Shown: positions 42,505 to 52,214 of the stretch, one piece after another
How positions within the stretch are numbered: the stretch's first letter is position 1
How the letters are laid out: every line of letters starts with the position of its first letter
Assembly (NCBI GenBank): GCA_900208305.1
Contig: OAPG01000016.1
Location: 186,001 to 250,000, forward strand
Source: Melanopsichium pennsylvanicum
Taxonomy: Eukaryota; Basidiomycota; Ustilaginomycetes; Ustilaginales
Reading direction: 5' to 3'
DNA: 64,000 bases
Translations under genes and position numbers: made by a program
Notes under the pieces: generated by a model
Told to the model about the DNA's origin: nothing
Database searches by the model: none
The model's input: the letters and a program-made list of their open reading frames with translations, nothing else

Positions 42505-42916
42505 CGAGTTTAGATTCTACATTGTAGAGACGACAATATTTAGATTACGGAATCTAACAATCAACTGATACAGTAAAATCAAAATTTATTTAACACAGTA
42601 AATTAAATTATGCTTTCATATGTATGATTTGGGTCGACTGCGGGGGAAATTAAAGCGCACCTCACTTTGACGCACAGACACGAAGACGTGGAATTAAATA
42701 TTGCAGTTGTTTTCTTCTTGGTGCCTGAAATTGGACTATCACTTAGACTGAATACCTCTGCTCTTGTGCTCGGTTTTTTGTGGGTGTTTAATCGTGGTTA
42801 TTTATCGTCGCCGGTTGATTGGCTATTATAACCGGTATTGGTTTCATCTGGTCCTCCTCATCTTGTTACTGTCATCATCATCGCCTGCTCCCGCATATAC
42901 TCACTCGGTCATCACA
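42263..42916. promoter_or_regulatory. Divergent upstream region with (GAT)n repeat
   Basis: 650 bp between the secreted-protein gene and the phosphatase gene. It contains a GAT trinucleotide run at 42457-42503 and AT-rich DNA with GATACAGTAAAATC near 42569 and ACACAGTAAATTAAATT near 42594. No exon is supported. Confidence 0.5.
42457..42503 (+). repeat. (TGA)n trinucleotide repeat
   Basis: About 15 perfect TGA units. It lies outside the coding region, about 200 bp upstream of the secreted-protein ATG. Confidence 0.95.
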
Positions 42917-43915
42917 ATGTCGTTGGGCTTACGACCTTCCAAAATCGCCCTCAATCAACTCTATTCGGCTCTAGACTTTATTGACCATCTTCGTTTGTCC
43001 CAATCCCATCTCGGTTACACAACCACTTTATCAACTTCATCCGAAAACATCCATGCCAACCGATATCGCGATATTCTACCATACGATCATGCTCTCTTAC
43101 CTGGTCCCTTTCTCAATGCAGCATTTATACCATTTTTCCATCCAACCGCTCTCAGCTTCATCATTTCCCAAGCGCCTTTACCTCAAACTTTCACCAACTT
43201 CTATACACACATTGTGCAACAACGCGTGAAACTTCTGATCAACCTTACCACTTTGGTCGAAAACGGTCGATTGAAAGCGCATCAGTACTGGCCAGATCCT
43301 AGTTCTCCATCAGAATCCTCCAGTAACCAAATCGTACTAGACAATGGGTGGAAAGTGACCATGGACTCGGAAACCACAATCGATCTAGCCCAAGGTCAAG
43401 CCACTCTGATTCGAAGAGTTATCCACATCGATACCACCAACACTGCTTCTTCTTGTTGTTCTTCTACGAGCAAAGATCTGAAAACTGGATGGAGTTTTAC
43501 ACAATTTCATGTCACCTCTTGGCCAGATCATGGAGTATTTCCAACTTGTCTCCTGCTCCAATTGATGGAGCAAACACAACAGGTGGTCATTCCGAAAAAT
43601 GATCCTCCTCCACCCACTTGGATCCACTGCTCGGCGGGTGTTGGACGCTCAGGCACTCTTGCTGCTGCTTTTATAGCAGAAGCCACCATCAATGTGGTCA
43701 AAGATAGCGCTCAGAATGACGACGCATTAGATGAGAAAGTCAACATGTGGATGATTGGTAGAAACGTCACGAGTCAAGTGTGGGATTTGCCAGTGCGCAT
43801 AGTGGAACATTTGAGAAGATATAGAGCTAGAATGGTGCAAACCATCGAACAGTTTGAGGCGGTGTTTGAAATTGTAGCACAACTTGCTACAAAGGCAGAA
43901 ATGGTGCCAAAGTAG
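42917..43915 (+). CDS. Classical protein tyrosine phosphatase
   Basis: The ATG at 42917 gives 332 aa, essentially a stand-alone PTP domain. The phosphotyrosine-loop region is HANRYRDILPYDHALL (about 46-61) and the QAPLPQTF motif is near 85-92. The general-acid WPD loop is SWPDHGVFP with Asp204. The catalytic P-loop is HCSAGVGRSGT with nucleophile Cys238 and Arg244. The Q-loop position near residue 295 is less clear. The domain is typical of fungal tyrosine-specific PTPs that inactivate MAP kinases (Ptp1/Pyp-type), but the substrate cannot be read from sequence. An open frame extends further upstream but has no ATG. Its stop codon lies inside a 16-bp tandem duplication that fills the gap to the next gene. 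Confidence 0.93.
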   Translation: MSLGLRPSKIALNQLYSALDFIDHLRLSQSHLGYTTTLSTSSENIHANRYRDILPYDHALLPGPFLNAAFIPFFHPTALSFIISQAPLPQTFTNFYTHIVQQRVKLLINLTTLVENGRLKAHQYWPDPSSPSESSSNQIVLDNGWKVTMDSETTIDLAQGQATLIRRVIHIDTTNTASSCCSSTSKDLKTGWSFTQFHVTSWPDHGVFPTCLLLQLMEQTQQVVIPKNDPPPPTWIHCSAGVGRSGTLAAAFIAEATINVVKDSAQNDDALDEKVNMWMIGRNVTSQVWDLPVRIVEHLRRYRARMVQTIEQFEAVFEIVAQLATKAEMVPK

Positions 43916-43934
43916 ATGGGTGCCAAAGTAGATG
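43903..43934 (+). repeat. 16-bp tandem duplication across the PTP stop codon
   Basis: Two exact copies of GGTGCCAAAGTAGATG, the first containing the PTP stop (TAG at 43913-43915). The second copy ends one base before the minus-strand stop codon of the neighbouring GST-kappa gene. The duplication makes up almost the whole 20 bp between the two convergent genes. Confidence 0.95.
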
Positions 43935-43935
43935 G

Positions 43936-44862
43936 TTAGAGTTTGGCCACGCTTCCATCAGCAAAAGGACCTTTGTAAGGTACATGCAACCAAGCTGCCA
44001 ATTGTTCGAATCTATCACTTCCAAACCAAGTTAATTTTTCACCGTCAATACCCCTTTGCACTTGAAAACTTGGCATTCCAAACAACTTGTCTTGTTCCAC
44101 CAACTCTTTTGCTTCTTGTTGCAACTTTGTTCTCGCTTGCTTTGTCATACTTTGATCCAACACTTGAGCTATTTGATTTTTACCTAGATCCAAATGGTTT
44201 TGTTTGGCAAAAATGATTTCCAAATCTTCTCGAGTGGTACATGCCAGGTCATAATGCCAGATAGCAGCGAAACAGGTTTCGATCGCCTTTTCGAGTATGG
44301 CACGATTTGCAGAGGGTGTGTCACAAAGAGTGCGTAGGAAGGTTTGGAGTTGCATCGTGTTGATAGGAAATTCTTTGGTTGGATTGAGAGTTACACCAAA
44401 AAATGTAGCCGCACGATCACGTTCTTGCCACATCCAAATGCCTTTATTTACCACCGAGATCGGAGGTTTGTTGCCCGAAAACTATACAAGAGAAACAAGA
44501 GACAACATTATGGGTTAGGAAAAACAAGTTCAGCTGTGTAGAAAATATATGAATCGTATTACCTTCATAATGTATCCAAGGTTGACCGGCTTGTAAGTCT
44601 GAAATCGGTCGGGTCAAGGTTCACAAAGAGTGGCATGCAGTACGAAAATCAAAGCAACACAATATATATATATATTGTGTGTATGTGTGTGAGTACATGG
44701 GTGAATAGATACTAGGGATGAGATTGGATTGGTGAACAAATGATGAAAACTTACAATATCGAGATTCCAAGGTTTTTGGTAACGCCTCAGCACCTGATAG
44801 GCCACATAGGACCAAGGACTGACTACATCAAAGTAAAAAGCAACCTTGTTTGGTGTCGACAT
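43936..44862 (-). CDS. Kappa-class glutathione transferase / DsbA-like 2-hydroxychromene-2-carboxylate isomerase
   Basis: Three exons at 44862-44755, 44598-44563 and 44481-43936 give 229 aa, the family length. Exon 1 encodes [22 protein letters not shown]: the thioredoxin-fold first strand with SPWSY, where Ser15 is the position of the glutathione-activating serine. The 12-codon exon 2 ([12 protein letters not shown]) and the start of exon 3 ([14 protein letters not shown]) match the segment that leads to the family's N-K-P motif. The helical insert domain follows, then FGMPSFQV with the cis-Pro strand of the thioredoxin fold, and [14 protein letters not shown]. Human GSTK1 is mitochondrial or peroxisomal; this protein has no clear presequence and ends AKL-stop, close to a PTS1 but with -VAKL rather than a canonical SKL. 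Bacterial relatives isomerise naphthalene-pathway intermediates, so the substrate is open. Confidence 0.9.
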
Positions 44863-45403
44863 TTTGTTAACACGATCCGGTTACGTATATATACAATGAT
44901 GTTTGCTAGCTTGATTCCGAGTAAATTTGATAGACTGTATAAAGAACAATATTTTGTGTGGAAGCTGGTCGAATCGAGGATGGAGAATGATGATGAGGAT
45001 GAGAAAGTCAAGAGAAATAGATGGTAAGAATATAGTGTGTGAGGTTCAATAATATAAATAATATCTACCCCGGAATTTTGCACTAAACCTGCTTGGGTGA
45101 CTGACGAATCGTGGTTTGATAGCGTAATACTGTAAATTGCTGCCAAACCAATCCGCAAAATACTCTGTATTCACCGTTCACAGCCGCGGTCAGAATATCA
45201 AAGTGTGGGGATCCACCACTAAATACCGCAAAGTATGCAGTCTTTTTTTAGCGAATTGCCGTTTTCAACCACATTGGTGCTTTCACCCATCCAACCCCAC
45301 CATTCATCATATGAACACACACAAACACACACACACACAGAGGAAACAATATTTTGGTTGTTAAACATCCGAGATCAAAATTTGTGTTCGCATTTGTTCC
45401 TTT

Positions 45404-45444
<41 letters not shown>

Positions 45445-45457
45445 ATCATACATGCGA
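44863..45457. other. Intergenic region with (GTT)n repeat
   Basis: 600 bp upstream of the GST-kappa gene and downstream of the CLYBL-like gene. It holds a GTT run at 45405-45444, a CA run near 45312-45338 and AATACTGTAAATTGC at 45126. No exon is supported. Confidence 0.6.
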
Positions 45458-46669
45458 CTATTGATACTGCTCAAGTTGGGCTGTGGTAGGAACCTTGATA
45501 CCAGCTTTTCTCGCTTTACCCATCACTGCCTCGGCCTGCAACAACATGGGTCTATCGATCATGGTCATTCCTCCATTTTTCTCCTTTAACCCATACGCTC
45601 CCTTGTTCTCATTTGCACTTGCATGTTGGTATAGATGCAAAATTCTCGCCGCTCTCTCCACCGCTTCCTCACTCGGGTTGAAGGTATGCTGAATTGTATC
45701 CACCTGTGCTGGATGAATGGCTTGTTTGCCATCATATCCCAACTCTTTCGCTTCTTGCGCCTCTTCGGTCAGGTAAGCCACATCTTTGTAATCGATACAA
45801 ACCATGTCGATGGATTGAAGGTTGTAGGCGCTTGCCATGGTTGCCATGTGGGATCTGGGAAACAAGAGCGATTTACGTGATCGAGTTCGAACTATGTTTG
45901 TACTTGCACAATAGTCTTCACTTGCAAAAAGGAGCGCTACGATTTGTGCTACCGTCGACTTTTTGTTTGGATTGGTCGAGATTCCTGTCCATGCATCTTG
46001 TCCCAAACTTTGTCGAATGGTTTCAATAATGGTAGGCATGCGTAGTAAGCTGGCTGCACTCTCGACAGAAAGTATGAGCGAAAGAGGTTGCTGATTACGT
46101 CTCAAAGCTTTCGCTTTGTCAATGATGACAGAAATGTCATCTACACTTTCCACCTTTGGCACAACAATGGCTTGCAATTGCTGACTCGGCAGAACCATGT
46201 CAAGATCATCTTGGGCCAATGTTGGATCGGAGCTTGGCGGATTGATGCGTACAGCTAGCTCGGGTCCAGGTCGTTCAGCCGCTTCCAATGCCAGAAACAC
46301 GGTCTCGCGTGCGGATCCCTTTTTGTGAGATGCAACCGAGTCTTCGAGGTCAAAGATAATCGTATCGGCGTGAGAAGATTGTGACTTTTTGATCATTTTC
46401 TCAGAAGATCCCGGAACATACAGCATGGATCGTCGGGATCGCGACAGGGCAGAGTTGTAGTAAGTGACATCAGAGCTGAATGTGGGTTTAGAGGATTGCG
46501 ACTTGGATTCATTGGCAATTTCGGCTAGTTGTCGAGTTGAAGATAGCAGACGTGTGCTTGGCAGTGATTTGGTTGATGATGCAACAGCAACATGGCGAAT
46601 GAATGCAAGAGAGAATGGCCGCTTGGGCAGCATAAACGTGGATCGATGCAGCGCTCTTTTGACCGTCAT
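45458..46669 (-). CDS. CLYBL/CitE-like lyase, mitochondrial
   Basis: The ATG at 46669 gives 403 aa. The first 50 residues (MTVKRALHRSTFMLPKRPFS..., Arg/Ser-rich, no acidic residues) look like a mitochondrial presequence. The HpcH/HpaI aldolase domain follows with RSMLYVPGSSEKMIKKS, ADTIIFDLEDSVASHKKGSAR (Glu and Asp of the metal site), LAVRINPPSSDP and AIVVPKVES. LILSVESAASLLRMPTI provides a second metal-ligand Glu, then LLFASEDYCAS, and DGKQAIHPAQVDTIQHTFNPSEEAVERA closes the domain. These match the citrate-lyase beta-like family. Human CLYBL is a mitochondrial citramalyl-CoA lyase and beta-methylmalate synthase. Fungal members are less studied. Malyl-CoA-type chemistry is the best guess. 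Confidence 0.87.
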   Translation of the reverse strand: MTVKRALHRSTFMLPKRPFSLAFIRHVAVASSTKSLPSTRLLSSTRQLAEIANESKSQSSKPTFSSDVTYYNSALSRSRRSMLYVPGSSEKMIKKSQSSHADTIIFDLEDSVASHKKGSARETVFLALEAAERPGPELAVRINPPSSDPTLAQDDLDMVLPSQQLQAIVVPKVESVDDISVIIDKAKALRRNQQPLSLILSVESAASLLRMPTIIETIRQSLGQDAWTGISTNPNKKSTVAQIVALLFASEDYCASTNIVRTRSRKSLLFPRSHMATMASAYNLQSIDMVCIDYKDVAYLTEEAQEAKELGYDGKQAIHPAQVDTIQHTFNPSEEAVERAARILHLYQHASANENKGAYGLKEKNGGMTMIDRPMLLQAEAVMGKARKAGIKVPTTAQLEQYQ

Positions 46670-47145
46670 CGTGGGACGATATCGACTGAAGCAAGTTTTC
46701 TTTGGCCACCGTATAGGAAAAGAAAAAAGCTCGTTTCTACGCTTCGTTTGGACTACGCTTCGTTTGGAAGAATGCAAAGGAGGGATGGATAGTGTCAAGT
46801 TCGAAAGCAAAAACAAGGCTGAATGTTGAGAATTGTGAATACTAAAATGGGCAGACAGCTTAGCACCTCGACAACCTACAAATATCAATTGACGAGAGCA
46901 GTCACAATTCGTCAGTGGTGCCGAAACCTATAAATGTATTCATAAAACAACTCTACGTAATGTGCTGTGCTGTGCTGTGCTGTGCTGTGCTGTCGGCTTT
47001 GTTTTGCTCCACAGCCCAAAACGTGGTCTGTGCTTTTTTGCTGCTCCCTTTACCATATCGCTTCTCTTGTACTGTATAACAACTTGCCATTCTTACATAG
47101 ATTTTCCTTTGAACCATCATCACTACCACCAGCCGAATCCTCTAC
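46670..47145. promoter_or_regulatory. Divergent promoter with (TGTGC)n repeat
   Basis: 475 bp between the CLYBL-like and aminotransferase genes. A pentanucleotide run TGTGC (about six copies) lies at 46961-46992, 150 bp before the aminotransferase ATG. TTGTACTGTATAAC follows at 47068. No exon is supported. Confidence 0.55.
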
Positions 47146-48669
47146 ATGACCGACACTTACATTCCCGCCGCAGCGGCTGCTGGTGTTGCGGTAGAAGTTC
47201 CTTCTCTTGCAGACACATTAAACAACACCACCATCTCAGCTCAAACCAAAAAGGATGATACGTCCAAGACGCTTTCCCGTCGAGGCGCCCAAGGAGCTGA
47301 CTCGTTTGGCTTACCTCAAGGCCTAAAACGAATGCTTGCCAACATTTACGACCCTGTCTCCAATCCTGACGGCATCATTAACGCTGGTATTGCCGACAAT
47401 TCTCTGTGTCGTACTGAACTTGTTGACTATTTCCTTTCCAAAGATCGACTCAAACTCTCACCTGCTGACTTGACGTATGCTGATCGTTTCACCGCCTCGA
47501 CTCGATTGTTAGAGTCTATTGCAGCATTGTTCAACGAAAGGACTCCAGATTGGCCCGATAGCGAGCAAAGTCCAAAGCCGATCACTAAGGTTCAAGTGGA
47601 TCACATCGCAATTGGTTCGGGTGCAACTGGCATTTTGGACCAACTGTTTTGGAACATTTGCGATCAAGACGATGGAGTTTTGCTGAGTTCTCCTTATTAC
47701 AATGCTTTTGACAACGATCTTACCAATAGGGCCAAAGCACAGGTGGTCGAGGTCAAACTACCTCTACCCGAAGTCGCCCATCCAAATGAACTCCAGAGCT
47801 TAGAAACTAGCTCGTTTGCAAAGCACACTGTGGCAGCATACGAAAATGCGTATATGGATGCAACAGCAAAAGGTATCAAAGTTCGAGCATTGCTGCTTTG
47901 CAATCCGCACAATCCAACCGGCACCGTCTATCCGCGAGAAACTGTGATCGAATTGGCAAAGTTGGCGGCAAAGTATCAACTCCATTTCGTTTCCGACGAA
48001 ATCTATGCTCGATCCATCTTCCCCACTTGCGACCATCCAAATCCAACCCAGTTTCATTCGATTCTTGCCATCGACACTCTTTCCACGTCCAACTTGGATC
48101 CAAGTTACGTCCACGTGGTGACTTCGGCAAGCAAAGATTTTGCTATTAATGGATTTCGTCTAGGCGTGCTCGTATCACAACATAATCCAGCTCTACAGAG
48201 AGCTATGAGCAGTGTAGGATTGCTCAGTCAAAGTGCAAGTCCAGCAGCTTCTTTGTGGAGTAGTTGGCTAAACGATGAAAAATTTCTATCTTGGTATTTC
48301 AAAGAGAATAGACGTAGGTTGCGCTTAGCGTATGAATACACTGTGAAATTTTTCAAACATTACAACATGGCTTACTACGCCAGTAATAGCGGGTTCTTTA
48401 TTATGGTCGATTTCACTCGTTTGGCACGAATCCATCCAAACATGGGAGATAGGCAGGCGAGGGAAAAGGAGATCGAGTTGGTTGACAAGTTGGTGGATGC
48501 AGGTATCTTTGTTGCACCAGGAGGTCAATATCATCATCCTAAACCAGGTTGGTTTAGGTTTACGTTTAGTATGGATCCAAGTACGCTCAAGTTGGCATTA
48601 AGACGAATCGAGAAAGCGATGCATGTGCAAACTCATTTTGAGCAAGCTAGGAGCATGTTGGAATTTTGA
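47146..48669 (+). CDS. PLP-dependent class I/II aminotransferase (ACC-synthase-like)
   Basis: This 507 aa fold-type I PLP enzyme has GSGATGILDQLFWNICDQDDGVLLSSPYYNAFDNDL (about 165-200), the cofactor- and substrate-pocket segment. ALLLCNPHNPTGTVYPRE (about 248-265) and HFVSDEIYARSIFP (about 283-296) carry the Asn, Asp and Tyr that hold PLP. TSASKDFAINGFRLGVLVS has Lys330 as the Schiff-base lysine. WFRFTFSMD near the C-terminus contains the substrate-carboxylate Arg. The pattern SPYY..FDNDL and SASKDF...GFRLG is that of the ACC-synthase-like branch, whose fungal members act mostly on undefined amino acids or in secondary metabolism. Actual ethylene-precursor synthesis is not implied. The first 45 residues are low-complexity. 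Confidence 0.87.
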   Translation: MTDTYIPAAAAAGVAVEVPSLADTLNNTTISAQTKKDDTSKTLSRRGAQGADSFGLPQGLKRMLANIYDPVSNPDGIINAGIADNSLCRTELVDYFLSKDRLKLSPADLTYADRFTASTRLLESIAALFNERTPDWPDSEQSPKPITKVQVDHIAIGSGATGILDQLFWNICDQDDGVLLSSPYYNAFDNDLTNRAKAQVVEVKLPLPEVAHPNELQSLETSSFAKHTVAAYENAYMDATAKGIKVRALLLCNPHNPTGTVYPRETVIELAKLAAKYQLHFVSDEIYARSIFPTCDHPNPTQFHSILAIDTLSTSNLDPSYVHVVTSASKDFAINGFRLGVLVSQHNPALQRAMSSVGLLSQSASPAASLWSSWLNDEKFLSWYFKENRRRLRLAYEYTVKFFKHYNMAYYASNSGFFIMVDFTRLARIHPNMGDRQAREKEIELVDKLVDAGIFVAPGGQYHHPKPGWFRFTFSMDPSTLKLALRRIEKAMHVQTHFEQARSMLEF

Positions 48670-48930
48670 ACAGAGTCATCATGGCGATAGTGTTGCTAAG
48701 CACACTAATCTCTCTAAAGCGTAAGGGCTGGTTACAGAAGCTCGTAACAGGTTAGATAGGTTTTAGAGATAGAGAGATCTTGGTTTTTGTTTTGTAATTT
48801 ACTTTAGATTCAGCTCGTATAGGATGAATGCATTTTGTTCTGTGTAGGTGTAGTTAAATGTGATATTTTTTTTTGTGTACGGGATAGCAGTGGTGGGTAG
48901 ATGGTCTACAAAAGCGTACAAAAATAAAAA

Positions 48931-50331
48931 TCACTTTCGACGACCATTGGAAATATCTCCCTCATCATCATCATCATCATCATCATCGTTATCTGCTTGG
49001 ATCGAAATCACATGATTTGGATGTCGCAATAACTGATCATCTTCTCTTTCTACTTTACTGTTTACAATCTTACTCCCATTTCCCTCCCATTTCCCTCTAC
49101 TCTTGCCCTTTATCCTACTACCACTTGACAATTCATCCGTGAAATCATCCTCTTCTATCTCGTTTTGCATGCTTCTTCCTTGTTCCCTACCTGATAAACC
49201 AGGCCCTTTTTTAACTTGAGCCTTAAGTCGCATTTCTTCCTCATCCTTTTCCGTTTTTTCTTTATACAACCTACTTTGAATCAAAATCGCCAAATCCACA
49301 CCAAGTTGCAAAATAGCACAAACACTAAATTGAATCGGACTCCTTTTCAATAAAAAGTAAACCAACTTGAAACTATCACCACCTAACCAACCGACCAAAA
49401 CACTTTTTCTAAAACCTGCCAAACTTTTCCTTTTGTGATTTGAAACCAGTTGAGGGATAGGTAAACTACTTTCAAGTCCAAGAGCAACGTAACCTAACGT
49501 TGCGATAAATGTTGAAAATTTTGACAACATCATATACAGAAGGGAAAGGAAAAGAAAAAAGAGAAAGAGGAAGACGAGGTAAGAATTATAGTCGGACCAT
49601 TGCCAAAAGTGGAGAGGTCTTGGTATTTTTGAAGAGGATGAACGCAAATGCGAAAGGATAGAGGAGAGGCGAGATGTTGAAGTTGTGTTGATTGAACGAG
49701 TAGTAGGTTGAGGTAGGAGCGAATTTGAATTTGAATGAGATGATTGGTATGAGTTGTGATCGGTGCAAGATAGTGGATCGTAAGACGAATTGGTTGTGAA
49801 TCTGGAAGAATTAGCACGAAACATAGCGCCCAAAGTCACTAGAAGTGGTTGCTTATTCGCATATCCCTCTTCCTCCTCATCTTGATCAATTTGATCCCGT
49901 AAAGCCTCAGATTGAGTTAAATCCATAAGATCGGTCTGTGTCGAACTCGATCCAATCGCATTATGTTCATGTTGCCTGCTTGTTAACATTGATTCATCCT
50001 CCTCGTCCGCTGCATTTGCGTTAAAGACAACGCGAGCTCCATCACTACTGATACTCTTACTCCACTTTGTCACTGGTTTGAACCGAATACACAAATATAG
50101 CAATCCCAACTGTGCGCCAATCATGAGCAAACTTTGGAGCAACAGAGCGAATTCGAAACGTTCACCAAGCCAAAAGAAGCATCTTGTGATGTTGGCCATA
50201 AGCAAAACAGCGCAAACGTCATGGGAGAAACCTCGAGCGTCTTGCTTGCGATAGATCGAGTAAGCTTGATCTGCATATACGAGCGGTGCGCCTATAGCCA
50301 TCGCCAAACTCGCCAACGTCGAGACACTCAT
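48931..50331 (-). CDS. PQ-loop membrane protein, ANY1/SLC66A2-like
   Basis: The ATG at 50331 gives 466 aa. PQ-loop 1 is LASLAMAIGAPLVYADQAYSIYRKQDARGFSHDVCAVLLMANITRCFFWLGERFE (about 5-60). PQ-loop 2 is ESSLPIPQLVSNHKRKSLAGFRKSVLVGWLGGDSFKLVYFLLK (about 285-330). A long Ser/Asn-rich cytosolic loop of about 150 residues lies between them. The tail is about 110 residues and acidic, ending in a run of Asp encoded by a GAT/ATC repeat near 48962-48988. The retained sequence around ARGFS.D.C..LL.ANI.R.FFW.GE.FE is characteristic of ANY1/CFS1 and human PQLC1, endosomal/Golgi proteins linked to phospholipid asymmetry and flippase function. It is distinct from the cystinosin-like gene. The upstream TTG-started extension was rejected. 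Confidence 0.83.
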   Translation of the reverse strand: MSVSTLASLAMAIGAPLVYADQAYSIYRKQDARGFSHDVCAVLLMANITRCFFWLGERFEFALLLQSLLMIGAQLGLLYLCIRFKPVTKWSKSISSDGARVVFNANAADEEDESMLTSRQHEHNAIGSSSTQTDLMDLTQSEALRDQIDQDEEEEGYANKQPLLVTLGAMFRANSSRFTTNSSYDPLSCTDHNSYQSSHSNSNSLLPQPTTRSINTTSTSRLSSILSHLRSSSSKIPRPLHFWQWSDYNSYLVFLFLFFLFLSLLYMMLSKFSTFIATLGYVALGLESSLPIPQLVSNHKRKSLAGFRKSVLVGWLGGDSFKLVYFLLKRSPIQFSVCAILQLGVDLAILIQSRLYKEKTEKDEEEMRLKAQVKKGPGLSGREQGRSMQNEIEEDDFTDELSSGSRIKGKSRGKWEGNGSKIVNSKVEREDDQLLRHPNHVISIQADNDDDDDDDDEGDISNGRRK

Positions 50332-50714
50332 TGTCAAGATAATTTTGTGAGATGTAGATTTCGTGCTCCTAGATGATAGTAGTGATGATGATGATAGCAG
50401 AACTGATTGGGTTGATCAGGATAGGGTAGAGTCTAGAAAAAGGCGTGAAGGTGATAAGGTAAGAAGCCAAAGGTGATCATAGCTCCATGTGGACCAAAGC
50501 AATGAAATGGAATTAATTATATTTTAGAGTTCGCATTTTTTAGGCCACTTTATATTATATAATAAATAACAGTATTGTGTTTCACTTTTACCAGATCTTG
50601 CTCACTTTGTCTTTGTTCGTCTTTGTTACGACGCTCATATAGTACATATACGGAAACCTTCTAATTCCAATCAATGATCTTGTATTGCAGATGATCCGAT
50701 GTTTAATAAAATCT
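50332..50714. other. Intergenic region between two minus-strand genes
   Basis: 380 bp, AT-rich in the middle with a short TATATTATATAATAAATA stretch near 50549. ACAGTATTGTG occurs near 50570. No exon is supported. Confidence 0.5.
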
Positions 50715-51800
50715 TCACATCCTAGGTGAAGCAAGTGGCTTGGCGGCGGGAGCACTCAACGTCTTGCTCTTGTCACTAAATTCCCTTACTACAATCGAAC
50801 ACTGAACCGTATCGCACAACCTCTTTGAACTTGCCTTGATCGCCGGAGGGAACAAAGTTAATCCTGCTGCCCTTTCCACTGTTTCAATTGGAACTGCGAA
50901 ACTCTCCAAGGGTGCCTCGTTAGGAATTACGCTATTGGGCATCACAAACGCTCCCAACGCCATGGCACCTGCACTTAATCCAACTTGGGCAATCGCTTTC
51001 CATTCTGGTTTGGGTCCCGGAGCGCCATTTGCATCTTTTGCCGTACCAACACCTAATATGACTTTGGCAAAGTGAGTGGGAACACTGACGTTAGGTGGAT
51101 TACCAATCACCTCGTAAGAAACCCTAAACTTTCCATCCGGATACTGCCTTGGAAGATAGAGTGGAATGGTAAACACGTACAGGTGGGCAAATTTGCCAGT
51201 GAGTCGACGTACAAAATCCTCGGTATGAGCCCAATAATCTCTGTTCATGCCTTGACCCACTTGAGGCGCCATGTTGGTCAAGAAAAACGTTTCATCCATC
51301 GCCAACTGCGAACCCTTGGCATCGGCTGCTGGAACCATATGACCTCGATCGTAGCCACTACGGAAGTAATCGGCCAATTTTGCCCTGAAAAGCTCGGGAA
51401 TCCTCGGATCTTCTTTGAAAACCGAATTGCTACGATCGGGTTTGGAACCGGGAGGACGTTGAAGTGAAGCAGCAGTGATATGTTCTGCTGTCCAAGAAGG
51501 ATGGCGTAATCGACGATCGTAAGAGGATACATAAGCTGCGTGGCGTAAAAAGTCAGCTACAGGACCAGGATAGCCTGCTGGACCCAACGAATCGGATGAA
51601 GCATAACCAGAATCAACTACGGCCAGAGACGACGAAGATGTGGCAGAGGCGAGTGCTGGTTGACCCGGGGTAGAGGTTGGCGTGGGTTGCTCGACGGGTG
51701 GAGCTGGAATTGGTTTGCGATTGCTGGTGAGCAGAACGGCACTGCTTGCGCCCACCACAAGACCTCCGGCGAACAAGCTAGCTTGCACCACATACGACAT
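50715..51800 (-). CDS. NUC1: Mitochondrial DNA/RNA non-specific endonuclease (endonuclease G type)
   Basis: The ATG at 51800 (MSYVVQASLFAGGLVVGASSAVLL) gives 361 aa with an N-terminal hydrophobic helix, as in Nuc1/EndoG, which anchors the protein in the mitochondrial intermembrane space. The beta-beta-alpha-metal nuclease domain runs from about 75 to 300. The signature DRGHMVPAAD at 151-160 has His154 as general base. MNRDYWAHTEDFVRRL near 185 includes the metal-ligand Asn region. SYDRRLRHPSWTAEHIT and VPTHFAKVILG are conserved flanking blocks. Nuc1 acts in mitochondrial DNA turnover and, when released, in fungal cell death. A longer reading frame begins upstream but has low-complexity Lys/Glu sequence and no good start. 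Confidence 0.94.
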   Translation of the reverse strand: MSYVVQASLFAGGLVVGASSAVLLTSNRKPIPAPPVEQPTPTSTPGQPALASATSSSSLAVVDSGYASSDSLGPAGYPGPVADFLRHAAYVSSYDRRLRHPSWTAEHITAASLQRPPGSKPDRSNSVFKEDPRIPELFRAKLADYFRSGYDRGHMVPAADAKGSQLAMDETFFLTNMAPQVGQGMNRDYWAHTEDFVRRLTGKFAHLYVFTIPLYLPRQYPDGKFRVSYEVIGNPPNVSVPTHFAKVILGVGTAKDANGAPGPKPEWKAIAQVGLSAGAMALGAFVMPNSVIPNEAPLESFAVPIETVERAAGLTLFPPAIKASSKRLCDTVQCSIVVREFSDKSKTLSAPAAKPLASPRM

Positions 51801-52214
51801 GGTGTGTAGGAAATTTAGGACGAGTGAGTCAGAAGGAACAAGACAAGAGATGGCGAACCAGGAGTATAAGAGAGAACAGTCCGTAGATTCAAGGGCTTCC
51901 CCCTTTTTTTCTTTTTCTTTTTCTTTTTTTCTTTTTTTTTTTTCTTTTTTTCCCCTCATCATCCTTGAATTCCCAGCCAAAGAAAGCTGACACTTTATTA
52001 TTCAAGGGTCCAACAACCGCCGATCAAGCAAGACCAACAAATTTTTTTTTCTCTCACCTTGACTATCTGTCTTTCTGTCTCAGACAAACCCGCCAATCCT
52101 TGCTTTCCACAGTCACAAGCACGAGTTCAAGATGATTGCATGCTTCGTATCAAAGTGTATTTATGCTTCATGATTGTGGTCTACTTTGATGTTCGAGAGA
52201 CTGCTAAAGAATTC
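51801..52214. other. Intergenic, pyrimidine-rich on the + strand
   Basis: 410 bp upstream of NUC1 and downstream of the BCKDH gene. A TTTC-rich segment at 51903-51953 (AG-rich on the minus strand) lies about 100 bp upstream of the NUC1 ATG. No exon is supported. Confidence 0.5.

Noticed and set aside
43918..43935. Readthrough extension of the PTP past its stop
   Set aside because: The copy of the repeat after the stop carries a second TAG and runs straight into the opposite gene; no conserved extension exists.
46670..46888. N-terminal extension of the CLYBL-like protein
   Set aside because: The extension starts at a TTG and has no ATG; the Met at 46669 is followed by a good mitochondrial presequence.
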